From: JAGVYF01 sp041650315
GTDB taxonomy: Archaea; Nanobdellota; Nanobdellia; Woesearchaeales; JAGVYF01
NCBI GenBank assembly: GCA_041650315.1
Contig: JBAZLJ010000001.1
Location: 1-64,000, forward strand
DNA length: 64,000 nucleotides
Direction: 5' to 3'
The notes beneath the pieces were generated by a model. The model was given only the letters and a program-made list of their open reading frames with translations. It searched no databases and was not told the origin of the DNA. This document shows positions 31,101 through 39,384 of this stretch, in pieces. The position numbers were made by a program, and so were the translations under genes. The stretch's first letter is position 1. Every line of letters begins with the position of its first letter.

Positions 31101-31783
31101 TTCCTGATAAAAGAGGCGGGCGTACCATGGATGCATGTCTTGTTCTGACTTTGCGGATTGTACCGACTGAGGTAGATACTGAAGTGCATAACGTTGATAT
31201 CGCATGGAGGTACCCTCTCGAGCTTTATGAGTTGGCTCTTCAGTACAAGCATCCTTCTGAAGTCAAGATTAAACAAATAGGCCAAGTGCTGGGCCAAACT
31301 GAACAATACGAAGGACAAGGTTTTACACACGACACTTCGGATTTCAATGCGGGTGTTCGTTGTTCTGCGTATAAGTTATTGCCGAGCATGCAGGAGAAAC
31401 TGCAAGGGCAGATGGAGCTTGCCCGTAAGATCCGTGCTGTAGATGCTAGAGATGTAGCTACTATGGTTATTGAGAAGCATTTTATCCGTGACATAAAAGG
31501 GAATCTACGTAAATTCTCTGAGCAGACTTTCAGATGCGTCGGTTGCAATGAGATATACAGACGTCCACCTTTACTAGGTAAATGCCTTGTTTGTGGCGGC
31601 AAGATAATATTCACAATCAGTGAAGGTTCGATTGTCAAATATCTCGAGCCGAGTCTTGAGCTTGCGCGCAAATACGGCGTACACGCTTTCTTGAAGCAAA
31701 GTCTCGATCTTCTTGTACGGCGCGTTGAAGGAGTATTCGGCAAGGATAAAGAGAAGCAGTCTGGATTAGGGAAATGGTTTTAG
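28181..31783 (+). CDS. polC: DNA polymerase D large subunit (DP2)
   Basis: 1,200 aa, standard length for intein-free DP2, the catalytic subunit of archaeal replicative PolD. Motifs include NYAGPIRASGGTAAA (about 150), the zinc cluster CPKCNKPTIYPSCETCG (about 700) with a second CRGC site, and the catalytic NCDGDEAG (about 950). A C-terminal zinc finger, CVGC...CLVCGG, is also present. The last residues QSGLGKWF are a PCNA-interacting box. A low-complexity Ala/Pro linker lies near 305. It is transcribed with DP1 (2-nt gap). No intein is present. Confidence 0.96.
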   Translation: MAQVLTPTMQDYFSRIDAEVKRCYEVAEIARSKGLDPESKVDIPLALDMAERIEGLISAMVPQVLKSGIAQRIRELEVKFGNSDWRVALNIAHETAKQKFCKFKDEKEAMETGIRLGLAYVTLGIISAPLEGFLDINLKDTKDGKKYMAVNYAGPIRASGGTAAAVSVIIADYVRMKMGYAKYDPDENEVKRICTEIDDYHERCSNLQYRPSREEVDFLVRHMPVEIDGDPTEEVEVSNYKDMPRIKSNRVRGGMCLVLAEGVAQKGSKLWGKVSKWGVEMELDWMWLKEFLDLQKLMKAKMSAAPAAAPAPATAGSVEKKDDHPKEKPKIMPNFTFIKDLVAGRPILTFPLAHGGFRLRYGRSRTSGFAAYSIHPATMIVLDKFIATGTQLKVERPGKATVLSPCDTLEGPIVRLNDGSVLRLDSEEDAKKIRKDVDEIIYLGDLLVAYGDFVENNHILVPAGYCEEWYSQELEKAIVNTFGSLDALKLSELTRINLDTVNSLLTKPLATKISIADSITLSKTLNIPLHPVFTLHWNAITLEQFNQLVNHLGNINIVKEEGEIKKLVFPYDASVKRILELVGVPHILANKEFIVIGHDYGTVLLSNLNYTDSFDVSGMIGLINEGAKDTLSVVNKISKIVVRDKSGTFIGARMGRPEKAKMRKMNGSPHTLFSLGEEGGRLKTFQSALEKGKITADFPNFTCPKCNKPTIYPSCETCGTKVKVSYYCRGCDRPIDSPECKQHGKTQAYKKQSIDIKHYFDDAISKLKMPTFPDQIKGVRSTINKDRIPEHLSKGILRAKHNVYVNKDGTTRYDMIQMPVTHFRLKEVRTSVEKLKSMGYINDIHGNPIISDEQVIELKPQDIILPCCPESMEEPADEVLFRIAKFIDDLLQMHYGVAPYYNLKTKEDLIGHFLINLAPHTSAGSISRILGFSKTQGMLCHPLAHAATRRNCDGDEAGVMLLMDGLLNFSRQFLPDKRGGRTMDACLVLTLRIVPTEVDTEVHNVDIAWRYPLELYELALQYKHPSEVKIKQIGQVLGQTEQYEGQGFTHDTSDFNAGVRCSAYKLLPSMQEKLQGQMELARKIRAVDARDVATMVIEKHFIRDIKGNLRKFSEQTFRCVGCNEIYRRPPLLGKCLVCGGKIIFTISEGSIVKYLEPSLELARKYGVHAFLKQSLDLLVRRVEGVFGKDKEKQSGLGKWF

Positions 31784-31825
31784 CTATAGAATTTGATTTA
31801 TAGTTACAAATAATTTAGAATGTAT

Positions 31826-32017
31826 CTATTCGAAGTATTCTACTCTGATTTTCTTTTCTTTAGAATCAGGTGATTTTGAATTTATGAACTTATAGTTTGA
31901 AACGCTATTCGCTTTAGCCCAAGCATTGGCTGAATCTTCAGATTTGAAAGTCTTAGGTCTAGATAATCTATTCCTGCCGTTATGCTTCAATATTGGTTTA
32001 AAGTGTGCGATGCTCAT
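31826..32017 (-). CDS. Small basic protein, unknown
   Basis: 63 aa, Lys/Arg-rich, starting MSIAHFKPILKHNGRNRLSR. It has no recognised domain, but the strand, the TATA box (CGTTTATAAAC on the minus strand about 25-30 bp upstream) and the leaderless start support a real gene. The Ser/Lys-rich C-terminus and high charge would fit nucleic-acid or ribosome binding, which is a guess. It lies between DP2 and ileS on the opposite strand. Confidence 0.6.
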   Translation of the reverse strand: MSIAHFKPILKHNGRNRLSRPKTFKSEDSANAWAKANSVSNYKFINSKSPDSKEKKIRVEYFE

Positions 32018-32115
32018 TTCACTCTTAAGATAAGCAAGGGGTTTATAAACGTTTTGGTAAATGATATGTGATTCATCAAAAGATATTTAAAGTATATTTT
32101 AAACTCATAGCCGTT

Positions 32116-35100
32116 ATGTACGTACCAAACGAGCTTGAGAAAGAAGTGCTGAATTTCTGGCAGACTCATGATATATTCAACAAGCTTAGGAATAGGAACA
32201 AAGGCAAAAAAAAGTATAGCTTCATAGATGGACCTATAACTGCCAATAATCCTATGGGTGTTCATCACGCTTGGGGACGTACTTACAAGGATGTATATCA
32301 AAGATTTAAGGCATTACAAGGTTTTGATCAGCGTTATCAGAACGGATTTGATTGTCAAGGTCTCTGGGTTGAAGTTGAAGTTGAGAAGGATCTTGGGTTT
32401 GATAGCAAGAAGGATATTGAGAATTTCGGTCTTGATAAATTCTCAGAAGCTTGCAAAGAACGTATCGAAAAGTATTCTGGTATTCAGGCAAGTCAGTCAA
32501 TCAGGCTTGGTCAATGGATGGATTGGGACAATTCCTATTATACTCATACTGATAATAATATAGAGCATATTTGGCATTTCTTGAAGAAGTGCTTGGATAA
32601 TAAATGGCTTTACAAAGGGCATAGAGTCATGCCTTGGTGCATAAGGTGCGGAACTTCTTTGTCTCAGCATGAGCTTGTGGACAGCTATAAGGACATGGAG
32701 CATACTTCTGTCTTTTTGCAGTTCAAGCTCAAGCATAAGAAAGATGATGAGTATTTGCTTGTTTGGACAACTACGCCATGGACTTTGAGTTCGAACGTTG
32801 CCTGTGCGGTTAATCCTGACCTTTCTTATGTAGAAGTAAGCAAGCAAGGAAAGATATACTACTTATCTGAAAAAACGCTCCCTAAACTTGGTGGAGAATA
32901 TATTGTTCTTGATCATCATTCAGGCAAAGATTTGTTGGGTTGGGAATACGAATCACCTTACCCAGAGATACCTGCACAGAAAAAAGTCGTTCACAAAGTT
33001 GTTCCTTGGGGAGTTGTCGGTGAAGACGAAGGAACTGGTATCGTTCATATCGCGCCAGGGTGCGGAGCTGAAGATAATCAACTTGGTAAGGAACTGAAAC
33101 TTGACACAATCGCTCCAATCGATGAAGCTGGCAATTATTTGGAAGGTTTCGGCTGGCAGACTGGCAAGAATATCAAAGATATGCTTAATCCTATTCTTGA
33201 TGACCTTAAGAAAAAAGGCATCTTATACAAACAAGATCAATACAAGCACAGATATCCAGTTTGCTGGAGATGTGGTGATGAACTTGCGTTTAGGCTTGTT
33301 GATGAATGGTTCATAGCAAGCGAAGAATTACGCCCTCGCTTGATAAAGGCGGCGAAGGAAGTTGAGTGGGTTCCAGATTATGGCGGAAAACTCATGGAAG
33401 ATTGGCTCAATAATATGGGCGATTGGTGCATCTCGCGTAAAAGGTTCTGGGGATTGCCGTTGCCTATCTGGAGATGCAAGAACGGACATGAGCATTTCAT
33501 AGAATCTAAAAAAGAGTTAGAGGAAAAAGCAGTTTCCGGACTTCCGTTACAAGAATTGCACAGACCATGGATTGATGCTGTCAAAATCAAATGTGATAAA
33601 TGCAAAGAGTTAATGACAAGAATACCTGATGTAGGCGATTGCTGGCTTGATGCCGGAATTGTTCCGTTCTCTACACTTAATTATCTGAATGACCGCGAGT
33701 ATTGGGAACAATGGTACCCTGCTGAACTTGTTATAGAAATGAGAGAGCAGATCAGGTTGTGGTTCTATTCATTATTGTTCATGAGCGTAACATTGCAAGA
33801 TAAGGCGCCATATAAACGTGTTTTCGCATATGAAAAAGTACATGATGAAACCGGACGTCCAATGCATAAAAGTTGGGGCAACGCTATCTGGTTTGATGAA
33901 GCTGTCGAGAAGATGGGCGCAGATGTCATGAGATGGATGTATATGTCACATAGACCACATCAGAATCTTAACTTTGGTTACAAAGGCGCAAACGATACCA
34001 AACAATTGCTTTCAACAGTTTTCAATATCCGTGAATATCTTAAAGATTATATTGTGAATAATGATTTCAAAGGAATAAATCTGACTGAGCCTGAAGATAG
34101 ATGGATTATGTCCAGATTGAATAATCTGAAAAAGAAAATTACTTTAAATCTTGAAGAACTTAAACCAAATGTTGCTACTAATCTGATTGAAGAGTTCTTC
34201 CTTGAAGATCTTTCACGTACTTATATTCAATTCATTCGCGATAGGATAAACGAAAAGAAAAACAAGGAAGTCGTTTACATACTATACAATTGCTTGTTCG
34301 AAGTATTGAAACTCATGTCGCCAATCGCGCCGTTCATGACTGAGAAAATATACCAAGAGTCGTTTAGACTATATGAAAATAAAGAGTCCATACATTTATT
34401 CTTCTGGCCTGCATTCGATCAGGCAGCAATCGATGAGAAACTAGAGACTGAGATGGACATTGTCAAGAATGCAATACAAGCAATACTTGGCGCTAGAGAG
34501 AAAGCACAACTCGGCATAAGATGGCCAATAAAAGAAGTTGTTGTCGAATGCGATGAGAATGCTGGAGTCGCTATCAAATCGCTCCAGAAAATGATCAAGA
34601 GCCAGACTAATATCAAGATATTGCAGATTAATTCAAATATTCCTGAAATGAAAATTGAGATACTTCCTAATCATAAAATGCTCGGTCCGAAATTCGGTAA
34701 TATGACTCCTAAAATAATAGGGTATTTAGCGGAAAGCAATTGCGATAAGATATTAGCTGAGATGAAAAAAATAGGCAAACATGATGTCAAGATTGGAAAA
34801 GATACTTTTGAATTGAGAGAGGAAGATGTTGTCATCAAGAAGGAAGTTCCTGAACCATATATAATTGGCGAGTTCAAGTATGGTCATGTGTATTTGAATA
34901 CTGAACGTGATGCTGAGCTTGATGAAGAAGGTTATGTTCGTGAATTGACTAGGCGTATCCAGACCGGACGTAAGAATGCGGAGCTTGTTAAAGCGGATAG
35001 AATCAAACTTTATATTAAAACAGAAATGGCTGATGATCTTGAAAAATGGAAAGAGCATATCCTTAACAAAGTTGGCGCTGAAGTTCTTGAGATAAGCAAA

Positions 35101-35184
35101 GAGGATTCTGCTGGTGCTTTCGATCACAGTTTTGAAGAGAAGATCAAAGACAGAGAGTTCTATGTCAGATTGAGCAAAGTTTAA
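32116..35184 (+). CDS. ileS: Isoleucyl-tRNA synthetase
   Basis: 1,022 aa from ATG 32116; the longer frame from 32068 would begin before or at the likely TATA box (atatttaaag, about 32083). It is a class I synthetase charging tRNA-Ile. The HIGH-type motif is PMGVHHAWGRT and the KMSKS-type motif is MHKSWGN. The editing domain contains VWTTTPWTLSSN and the zinc-binding region CIRCG/CWRCGDE. The DWCISRKRFWGLPLPIW block before the KMSKS loop is typical. The C-terminal extension is as in archaeal and related long IleRS. A folded RNA-like element begins 12 nt after its stop. Confidence 0.93.
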   Translation: MYVPNELEKEVLNFWQTHDIFNKLRNRNKGKKKYSFIDGPITANNPMGVHHAWGRTYKDVYQRFKALQGFDQRYQNGFDCQGLWVEVEVEKDLGFDSKKDIENFGLDKFSEACKERIEKYSGIQASQSIRLGQWMDWDNSYYTHTDNNIEHIWHFLKKCLDNKWLYKGHRVMPWCIRCGTSLSQHELVDSYKDMEHTSVFLQFKLKHKKDDEYLLVWTTTPWTLSSNVACAVNPDLSYVEVSKQGKIYYLSEKTLPKLGGEYIVLDHHSGKDLLGWEYESPYPEIPAQKKVVHKVVPWGVVGEDEGTGIVHIAPGCGAEDNQLGKELKLDTIAPIDEAGNYLEGFGWQTGKNIKDMLNPILDDLKKKGILYKQDQYKHRYPVCWRCGDELAFRLVDEWFIASEELRPRLIKAAKEVEWVPDYGGKLMEDWLNNMGDWCISRKRFWGLPLPIWRCKNGHEHFIESKKELEEKAVSGLPLQELHRPWIDAVKIKCDKCKELMTRIPDVGDCWLDAGIVPFSTLNYLNDREYWEQWYPAELVIEMREQIRLWFYSLLFMSVTLQDKAPYKRVFAYEKVHDETGRPMHKSWGNAIWFDEAVEKMGADVMRWMYMSHRPHQNLNFGYKGANDTKQLLSTVFNIREYLKDYIVNNDFKGINLTEPEDRWIMSRLNNLKKKITLNLEELKPNVATNLIEEFFLEDLSRTYIQFIRDRINEKKNKEVVYILYNCLFEVLKLMSPIAPFMTEKIYQESFRLYENKESIHLFFWPAFDQAAIDEKLETEMDIVKNAIQAILGAREKAQLGIRWPIKEVVVECDENAGVAIKSLQKMIKSQTNIKILQINSNIPEMKIEILPNHKMLGPKFGNMTPKIIGYLAESNCDKILAEMKKIGKHDVKIGKDTFELREEDVVIKKEVPEPYIIGEFKYGHVYLNTERDAELDEEGYVRELTRRIQTGRKNAELVKADRIKLYIKTEMADDLEKWKEHILNKVGAEVLEISKEDSAGAFDHSFEEKIKDREFYVRLSKV

Positions 35185-35195
35185 GGTTTTTCTTT

Positions 35196-35309
35196 AAGTC
35201 TGCAACAGACAAATTTTGTACTTCTTTTTGTGATGAGTGACATTCCCAGGGACTGGGCACCTTGTCACTGAGATGATTTGGCTATAAAATTTGTAATGGT
35301 TGCAAACTT
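35196..35309 (+). ncRNA. Folded element, family copy E1
   Basis: 114 nt with three nested stems. P1 is 35196-35206 with 35299-35309 (one mismatch), P2 is 35209-35217 with 35286-35294, and P3 is 35236-35242 with 35263-35269. The apical loop has UUCCC, GGACUGGG and ACCU. Two other copies at 37038 and 56427 keep the stems with compensatory changes and the same loop. It sits between the ileS stop and the MgtC promoter. Strand is assumed from the upstream gene. It could be an independent RNA, a 3' processing element or a small mobile hairpin. Confidence 0.6.
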
Positions 35310-35364
35310 TTGCTCAAAAGATAATCTTTATATATTCTCTAATCTTTAGTTTTGGTTGATAGAT

Positions 35365-35772
35365 ATGGATATAGCAACGCAAATTGATGTGATATTGAAA
35401 CTGATTCTTGCAGGTTTCTTAGGATTCGTAATAGCCTGGGACAGAAAGCAGTACGGCAAAGGCGCAGGAATGCGTACTTACGGATTAATCTCAATGGGTT
35501 CATGTTTGTTCACAATAACTTCAATTTATTTCATGGGGACTGCGGATCCTAGCAGGATTGCAGCTAACATAGTAACCGGTATAGGTTTTATTGGCGCGGG
35601 AATCATCTGGCAGAAAAAAGATGCTATTGTTGGAGTAACTACTGCGGCAGGTCTTTGGGTTGCTGCGGCAATCGGGATAGCTGTGGCAATTGATATGTGG
35701 GTTACTGCAGTTGCTGCGAGTTTGATAGTTATGGGGATATTCGCAACAAGAAGAATAGTTCCTTGGGCATAA
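35365..35772 (+). CDS. MgtC/SapB family membrane protein
   Basis: 135 aa from ATG 35365, with GGTTGAT 4 nt upstream; a TTG three codons earlier is the alternative. Four to five hydrophobic segments are present. The MgtC family pattern is clear: LGFVIAWDRKQYGKGAGMRTYGLI, NIVTGIGFIGAGIIW and VVGVTTAAGLWVAAAIGIA-like text. MgtC proteins are inner-membrane proteins linked to magnesium limitation or membrane potential control in bacteria; the archaeal role is not established. A TATA box lies near 35324-35334. Confidence 0.88.
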   Translation: MDIATQIDVILKLILAGFLGFVIAWDRKQYGKGAGMRTYGLISMGSCLFTITSIYFMGTADPSRIAANIVTGIGFIGAGIIWQKKDAIVGVTTAAGLWVAAAIGIAVAIDMWVTAVAASLIVMGIFATRRIVPWA

Positions 35773-35865
35773 TTAAAATCATATTATTATTTTAATATAT
35801 AATATATATCAAAAGGAAAGGTTTAAGAATTAGAACTACCTAAAAATAGTCACTGAGGTGTATAT

Positions 35866-36315
35866 ATGGCATTATTCAGCTGGGGAAAGAAGAAAGAGGA
35901 ATTAGCTAGTTCTTTACCTGAATCTTTACCTCCTCCGCCACAAATAGATACTGCGGAACTTCCGCCTTTAATGAAGGAAAGAGTATCACAGAAGGTTAGA
36001 TTTCCAAGTTTGCCAGATCAAAATCCTATCAGAACTCAAAGGTATGAGAAAAAAGCTTATGCGCAAGAGAAAGAATTTGTTGAGCAACGCGAATCTTTGC
36101 AAGTGCTTCAACCATTGTTCATCAAAGGCATATTGTACAAAGAAATGATATTTGACCTTGATGAGACTAAAGCGCAATTGAAAAAAGCAGGTTTGTTCAC
36201 TACTCGTGTAGATGAGTTGACGCAGCTGCGTGAAGAGTCTTTTGAAGAGCTGAAACAGCTTATTGAGACTATGCAGCGCAAGTTAATATTCATGGATAAG
36301 ACATTATTCAAATAG
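35866..36315 (+). CDS. Helical protein, first of three related genes
   Basis: 149 aa. The N-terminal 45 residues are Lys- and Pro-rich with a PPPP stretch, probably unstructured. Residues about 80-149 are helical, begin LFIKGILYKE and end MDKTLFK. The same start and end patterns occur in the next gene (VFVKIDQYKE ... IDKILF) and more weakly in the third, so the three look like tandem duplicates. No family is recognised. It has its own TATA-like region and heads an operon with 9- and 15-nt gaps. Confidence 0.65.
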   Translation: MALFSWGKKKEELASSLPESLPPPPQIDTAELPPLMKERVSQKVRFPSLPDQNPIRTQRYEKKAYAQEKEFVEQRESLQVLQPLFIKGILYKEMIFDLDETKAQLKKAGLFTTRVDELTQLREESFEELKQLIETMQRKLIFMDKTLFK

Positions 36316-36324
36316 GTGATATGA

Positions 36325-36555
36325 ATGGAAGAATCAATGCAAGTCTTTGTCAAAATCGATCAATACAAAGAAGTCCTAGAAATCATGAACATGATTAAGA
36401 ATAAGATGGCTGAGACAAAAGAAGTCTTGAGCACAATAAATCGTTTGAAGAATGAAGAAGATTCCGAACTTGAGCTATGGAATTCAAGCGTAGAAGAAGC
36501 TCAGAAAAGGTTGGATCATATCGATAAGATATTGTTCGCGCCTGAGAAATTATAA
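36325..36555 (+). CDS. Small helical protein, second of three related genes
   Basis: 76 aa, almost wholly helical with heptad-like spacing. It corresponds to the C-terminal module of the gene before it without the Pro-rich N-terminus. An N-terminal VFVKIDQYKE and a C-terminal DKILF are shared. It probably forms a coiled coil with the products of the flanking genes. Function is unknown. Confidence 0.65.
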   Translation: MEESMQVFVKIDQYKEVLEIMNMIKNKMAETKEVLSTINRLKNEEDSELELWNSSVEEAQKRLDHIDKILFAPEKL

Positions 36556-36570
36556 AAATCCTAATCTAAA

Positions 36571-37029
36571 ATGGCAACTAAGAAAAAAGCAGTGAAGGCT
36601 GTGAAAAGGACAGTCAAGAGAAAAGCGCTTGTGGAAGATAAGCCAGAACTTCTCTATATGGGAATAAACAATCCTATTGAGATCAGAAGAACTGTTTTGG
36701 AATGTGCAAGGGATATGGTGCATTTCTTGCAGATGTTTGAGAAATTCAGACTTATTCGCGAAGAGAAGAAAGAAGCGATTAGAATCTTGAAAAAAGAGAT
36801 GAAGGATTTGAGCACTCTTATGAATAAGTTGAAATTGATTATGCCTAAAGCTTCGGTAAGAACAGAAGTGCATAAAGAAGAAGTTGTCAAGGAAGCGAAA
36901 GAAGCAAGAGAAGGTAAGCCAAAAGCATTTGAAATGCCTAAGCAAGAGATGCCTGATTTGACTGTTGACGATATTGACGCTTTGGAATCTGAGCTCAAAG
37001 AGATTGAAGAGAAGTTGAATTTCTTATAG
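36571..37029 (+). CDS. Helical protein, third of three related genes
   Basis: 152 aa. A Lys-rich start is followed by a helical module (about 28-92) that begins LLYMGINNPIEIRRTV and aligns loosely with the module in the two preceding genes. An acidic C-terminal tail includes DLTVDDIDALESELKEIEEKL, which resembles short helices used for protein docking. Function is unknown. A folded RNA-like element starts 9 nt after the stop. Confidence 0.65.
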   Translation: MATKKKAVKAVKRTVKRKALVEDKPELLYMGINNPIEIRRTVLECARDMVHFLQMFEKFRLIREEKKEAIRILKKEMKDLSTLMNKLKLIMPKASVRTEVHKEEVVKEAKEAREGKPKAFEMPKQEMPDLTVDDIDALESELKEIEEKLNFL

Positions 37030-37037
37030 AGTTTCTA

Positions 37038-37204
37038 AAGTCTGCAACAAACAAATTTTCTATTTTCTATTGTGGTTATAGCCATTCCCGGCATTAGAAG
37101 TCCTATGGACTTCTATGCACAGAAGTGCTTATAGCACTTCCGCTGGACTGGGTACCTTGGCTATTCTATGATTTAGCGATAAAATTTGTGAAGGTTGCAG
37201 ACTT
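37038..37204 (+). ncRNA. Folded element, family copy E2 with double-hairpin insert
   Basis: P1 is 37038-37048 with 37194-37204, a perfect 11 bp. P2 is 37051-37059 with 37181-37189, and P3 is 37078-37084 with 37158-37164. The apical UUCCC and GGACUGGG are separated by about 50 nt that fold into two hairpins (about 37092-37118 and 37121-37140). P3 differs from E1 at three pairs, all compensated. It lies between the third helical gene and tRNA-Leu. Confidence 0.6.
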
Positions 37205-37314
37205 AATTATATACTAATTTTCGTTAGCTTTTTATATTACATCCTAGTTATCGTGCTTAGCTCCGAACACATATCGTATATATGCGGCGTTGCCGGAGTG
37301 GCCAAACGGGACAG

Positions 37315-37346
37315 TTGTTTGGTGTAATAGGCATTGAACAGTCCAT
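37315..37346 (+). other. tRNA-Leu intron 1 (position 30/31, 32 nt)
   Basis: Central helix GGAC (37309-37312) pairs with GUCC (37341-37344). Three-base bulges AG|U and AU|A follow each strand, with the cuts between bases 2 and 3, as in canonical archaeal introns. The inner helix is UGUU/AACA. Position 30/31 is non-canonical. Confidence 0.8.
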
Positions 37347-37353
37347 ACTCAAG

Positions 37354-37399
37354 TTTCGAGCGAAAAGGTCCACAAGATCTATGAATCGCTCAATGTGCC
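37354..37399 (+). other. tRNA-Leu intron 2 (position 37/38, 46 nt)
   Basis: It lies one base after the anticodon. The central helix CUCA/UGUG has one U-U mismatch. The bulges are AG|U and CC|A. The inner stem is formed by GAGCGA with UCGCUC. A second hairpin (AGGUC/GAUCU) lies inside. Confidence 0.75.
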
Positions 37400-37445
37400 A
37401 TCTGTTGGCTTAGTGCCTACGCAGGTTCGAACCCTGCATGCCGCA

Positions 37446-37460
37446 TTTTTTCATTTCTTT
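37446..37460 (+). terminator. T-run after tRNA-Leu
   Basis: Six T residues follow the discriminator base directly, then further T-rich sequence. Archaeal transcription often stops at such runs. This is the only support. Confidence 0.4.
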
Positions 37461-37569
37461 CGTATTTTTCATTTTTCTTACTCATTTACGTTTTATACAA
37501 TACATTTAAAAAAGAAAGTTCATTATTTATATACTAGAATAGACAAATTCCGGTTATAATTGAATAACA

Positions 37570-38721
37570 ATGGCAACCAATAAAACCAATACCCCGAACA
37601 GCGAAATGACTGAAATCATGTATAGTTATAATGCTGAAACTAATCAGCTTGAACAAGAGAACAGAATACTTCGCGAAACAGTTACTCAACTTAAGAACGA
37701 GCTGGATAAATTCAGGGCAGTGCCTCTCATGGTCTGCGAGATCAAAGAGATACAAGGGGAGAATGCCATAATCAAGATACCTAACGGAAATCAATTCTTT
37801 GTGAATATAGCTAATAATTGCGAAAAGTTGAGCGCAGGAGACAATGTACTTGTAGAACAGCGCAATCTTACGGTTCTTAAAAAAATTGATAATAACAAAA
37901 GGTTCAATGTAGAGAAGTATGTAATCATGGAAAAACCTACCACACAATGGTCCGAAGTAGGTGGTCTTGAACCTCAAATAAGGGATATCAAAGAAGTGAT
38001 TGAACTCCCATTGCTTAAACCAGAATTATTCAAGAAAGTAGGCATAACTCCACCGAAAGGAGTCTTATTGCATGGTCCGCCAGGCACTGGCAAGACTTTG
38101 TTGGCTAAAGCTGTTGCGGCAAGTACAAATTCAACATTCATTGAAATCGTAGGTTCTGAATTAGTCCAGAAGTTTATTGGTGAAGGCGCAAAGCTTGTGA
38201 AAGAGATATTCCAGCTTGCGAGAGAAAAAGCGCCGACAATCATATTCATTGATGAAATAGATGCATTAGCTGCAACAAGAGTTGAACTCGGCACTTCCGG
38301 AGAACGTGAAGTGCAAAGGACATTCATGCAATTCTTGGCTGAATTTGATGGGTTCAAGAATCTGGGCAATGTCAAAGTAATCGGATGCACAAACAGAATG
38401 GATATTCTTGATCCGGCGATATTGCGTCCAGGCAGATTTGACAGGTTGATTGAAGTTCCTAATCCAAACGAGAAAGGAATATTCGAAATATTGAAAATAC
38501 ACACCAAAAATATGAAACTCAATAAGGGCATTGAATTGTCTGAGATTGCTGCACTTATGAACGGATTTTCAGGCGCTGAAGTCAAAGCAGTTTGCACTGA
38601 GGCCGGTTATTTCACTATAAGGAGTAATCGTTTCATCATATCAAAGGAAGATTTCACAGAAGCTATCAAAAAAGTCAAAACCGCTGAAGAAGACGGCAAT
38701 TTCTTAAAAGCATACGGCTAG
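37570..38721 (+). CDS. pan: Proteasome-activating nucleotidase (PAN)
   Basis: 383 aa AAA ATPase that unfolds substrates for the 20S proteasome. A coiled coil (about 18-52) precedes the OB domain (about 53-115). Walker A is GPPGTGKT (about 166), Walker B IIFIDEIDAL (about 221), and the second-region motif ILRPGRFDR. The last three residues AYG fit the HbYX motif that docks into the proteasome ring. A TATA-like box lies about 37525. rlmE follows after 14 nt. Confidence 0.93.
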   Translation: MATNKTNTPNSEMTEIMYSYNAETNQLEQENRILRETVTQLKNELDKFRAVPLMVCEIKEIQGENAIIKIPNGNQFFVNIANNCEKLSAGDNVLVEQRNLTVLKKIDNNKRFNVEKYVIMEKPTTQWSEVGGLEPQIRDIKEVIELPLLKPELFKKVGITPPKGVLLHGPPGTGKTLLAKAVAASTNSTFIEIVGSELVQKFIGEGAKLVKEIFQLAREKAPTIIFIDEIDALAATRVELGTSGEREVQRTFMQFLAEFDGFKNLGNVKVIGCTNRMDILDPAILRPGRFDRLIEVPNPNEKGIFEILKIHTKNMKLNKGIELSEIAALMNGFSGAEVKAVCTEAGYFTIRSNRFIISKEDFTEAIKKVKTAEEDGNFLKAYG

Positions 38722-38735
38722 TTCTATTCTTAAAA

Positions 38736-39299
38736 ATGAATGATAAATTTTATACACGGGCTAAAGAACAAGGATTCAGAGCTAGGTCTGTATTCAAATT
38801 AAAGGATATAATCCAAAAGTATAATTTTGTCAAACGCGGCGATAGGGTTCTGGACTTAGGAGCGTCTCCGGGTTCATGGATGCAATATCTTTCGAAGTTT
38901 TGCAGTTATGTGCTTGGTGTGGATGTTTCTAACGTTCAACCAGTGCCTGGCGCGGTATTTCTTCAGAAAAGTGTATTGGATGAGGATATAATCGATATAA
39001 TCAAAGAATACAAGCCTCAATTTGATGTTGTTGTCTCTGATATGGCTCCGAAAACTTGCGGAAAAATTGAGATAGATCAAGTAAGGAGTTATGAATTATG
39101 CCAGCGCGCATTCGTTATAGCTTCTGAAGTATTGAAACCGAACGGGAATTTTATGTGCAAAATATTTCAAAGCGCTGATTCAAACGATCTTTTACGTGAA
39201 CTTCGCGAATATTTTAATCTCGTGAAGATAGTTAAGCCTTTGGCATCCAAGAAAGAGAGCAAGGAAATATATTTCGTCTGTATTGGGCTCAAAGCTTAG
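38736..39299 (+). CDS. rlmE: RrmJ/FtsJ-type 2'-O-ribose rRNA methyltransferase
   Basis: 187 aa, close to the family length. The SAM-binding motif is VLDLGASPGSWMQYL (about 38-52). The K-D-K-E tetrad of 2'-O-methyltransferases is present: a Lys in the FKLKD segment, Asp in VVSDMAP, Lys in NFMCKIFQ and Glu in SKEIYFV. It probably methylates 23S rRNA, though related archaeal enzymes can act on tRNA. It is co-oriented with PAN and 14 nt downstream. Confidence 0.9.
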   Translation: MNDKFYTRAKEQGFRARSVFKLKDIIQKYNFVKRGDRVLDLGASPGSWMQYLSKFCSYVLGVDVSNVQPVPGAVFLQKSVLDEDIIDIIKEYKPQFDVVVSDMAPKTCGKIEIDQVRSYELCQRAFVIASEVLKPNGNFMCKIFQSADSNDLLRELREYFNLVKIVKPLASKKESKEIYFVCIGLKA

Positions 39300-39384
39300 A
39301 TGATATACGTTGCGATTTTATGCGTTGCGATTTAGCTATTGCAGTTCAGATATTCTTTTAAATTTATGATTCAGTGTTTTTGTC

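Larger units (their letters stand above)
37284..37445 (+). tRNA. tRNA-Leu(CAA) with two introns
   Basis: Acceptor GCGGCGU pairs with AUGCCGC (37438-37444), with A73. The D stem is CCG/CGG, the loop has GG, the long variable arm is GGC-UUAGU-GCC, and the T arm is GCAGG-UUCGAAC-CCUGC. Removing 37315-37346 and 37354-37399 gives an 84-nt tRNA with anticodon stem ACAGA/UCUGU and loop CUCAAGA. CCA is not encoded. Intron 1 has a canonical bulge-helix-bulge; intron 2 is at the usual 37/38 position with a U-U mismatch in its central helix. Confidence 0.88.

Noticed and set aside
28181..31783. Intein in the PolD large subunit
   Set aside because: The 1,200-aa length and continuous motifs around NCDGDEAG show no inserted splicing domain.
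37284..37445. tRNA-Leu as a pseudogene because its anticodon region is long and scrambled
   Set aside because: Removing two introns with bulge-helix-bulge motifs restores every tRNA arm perfectly.
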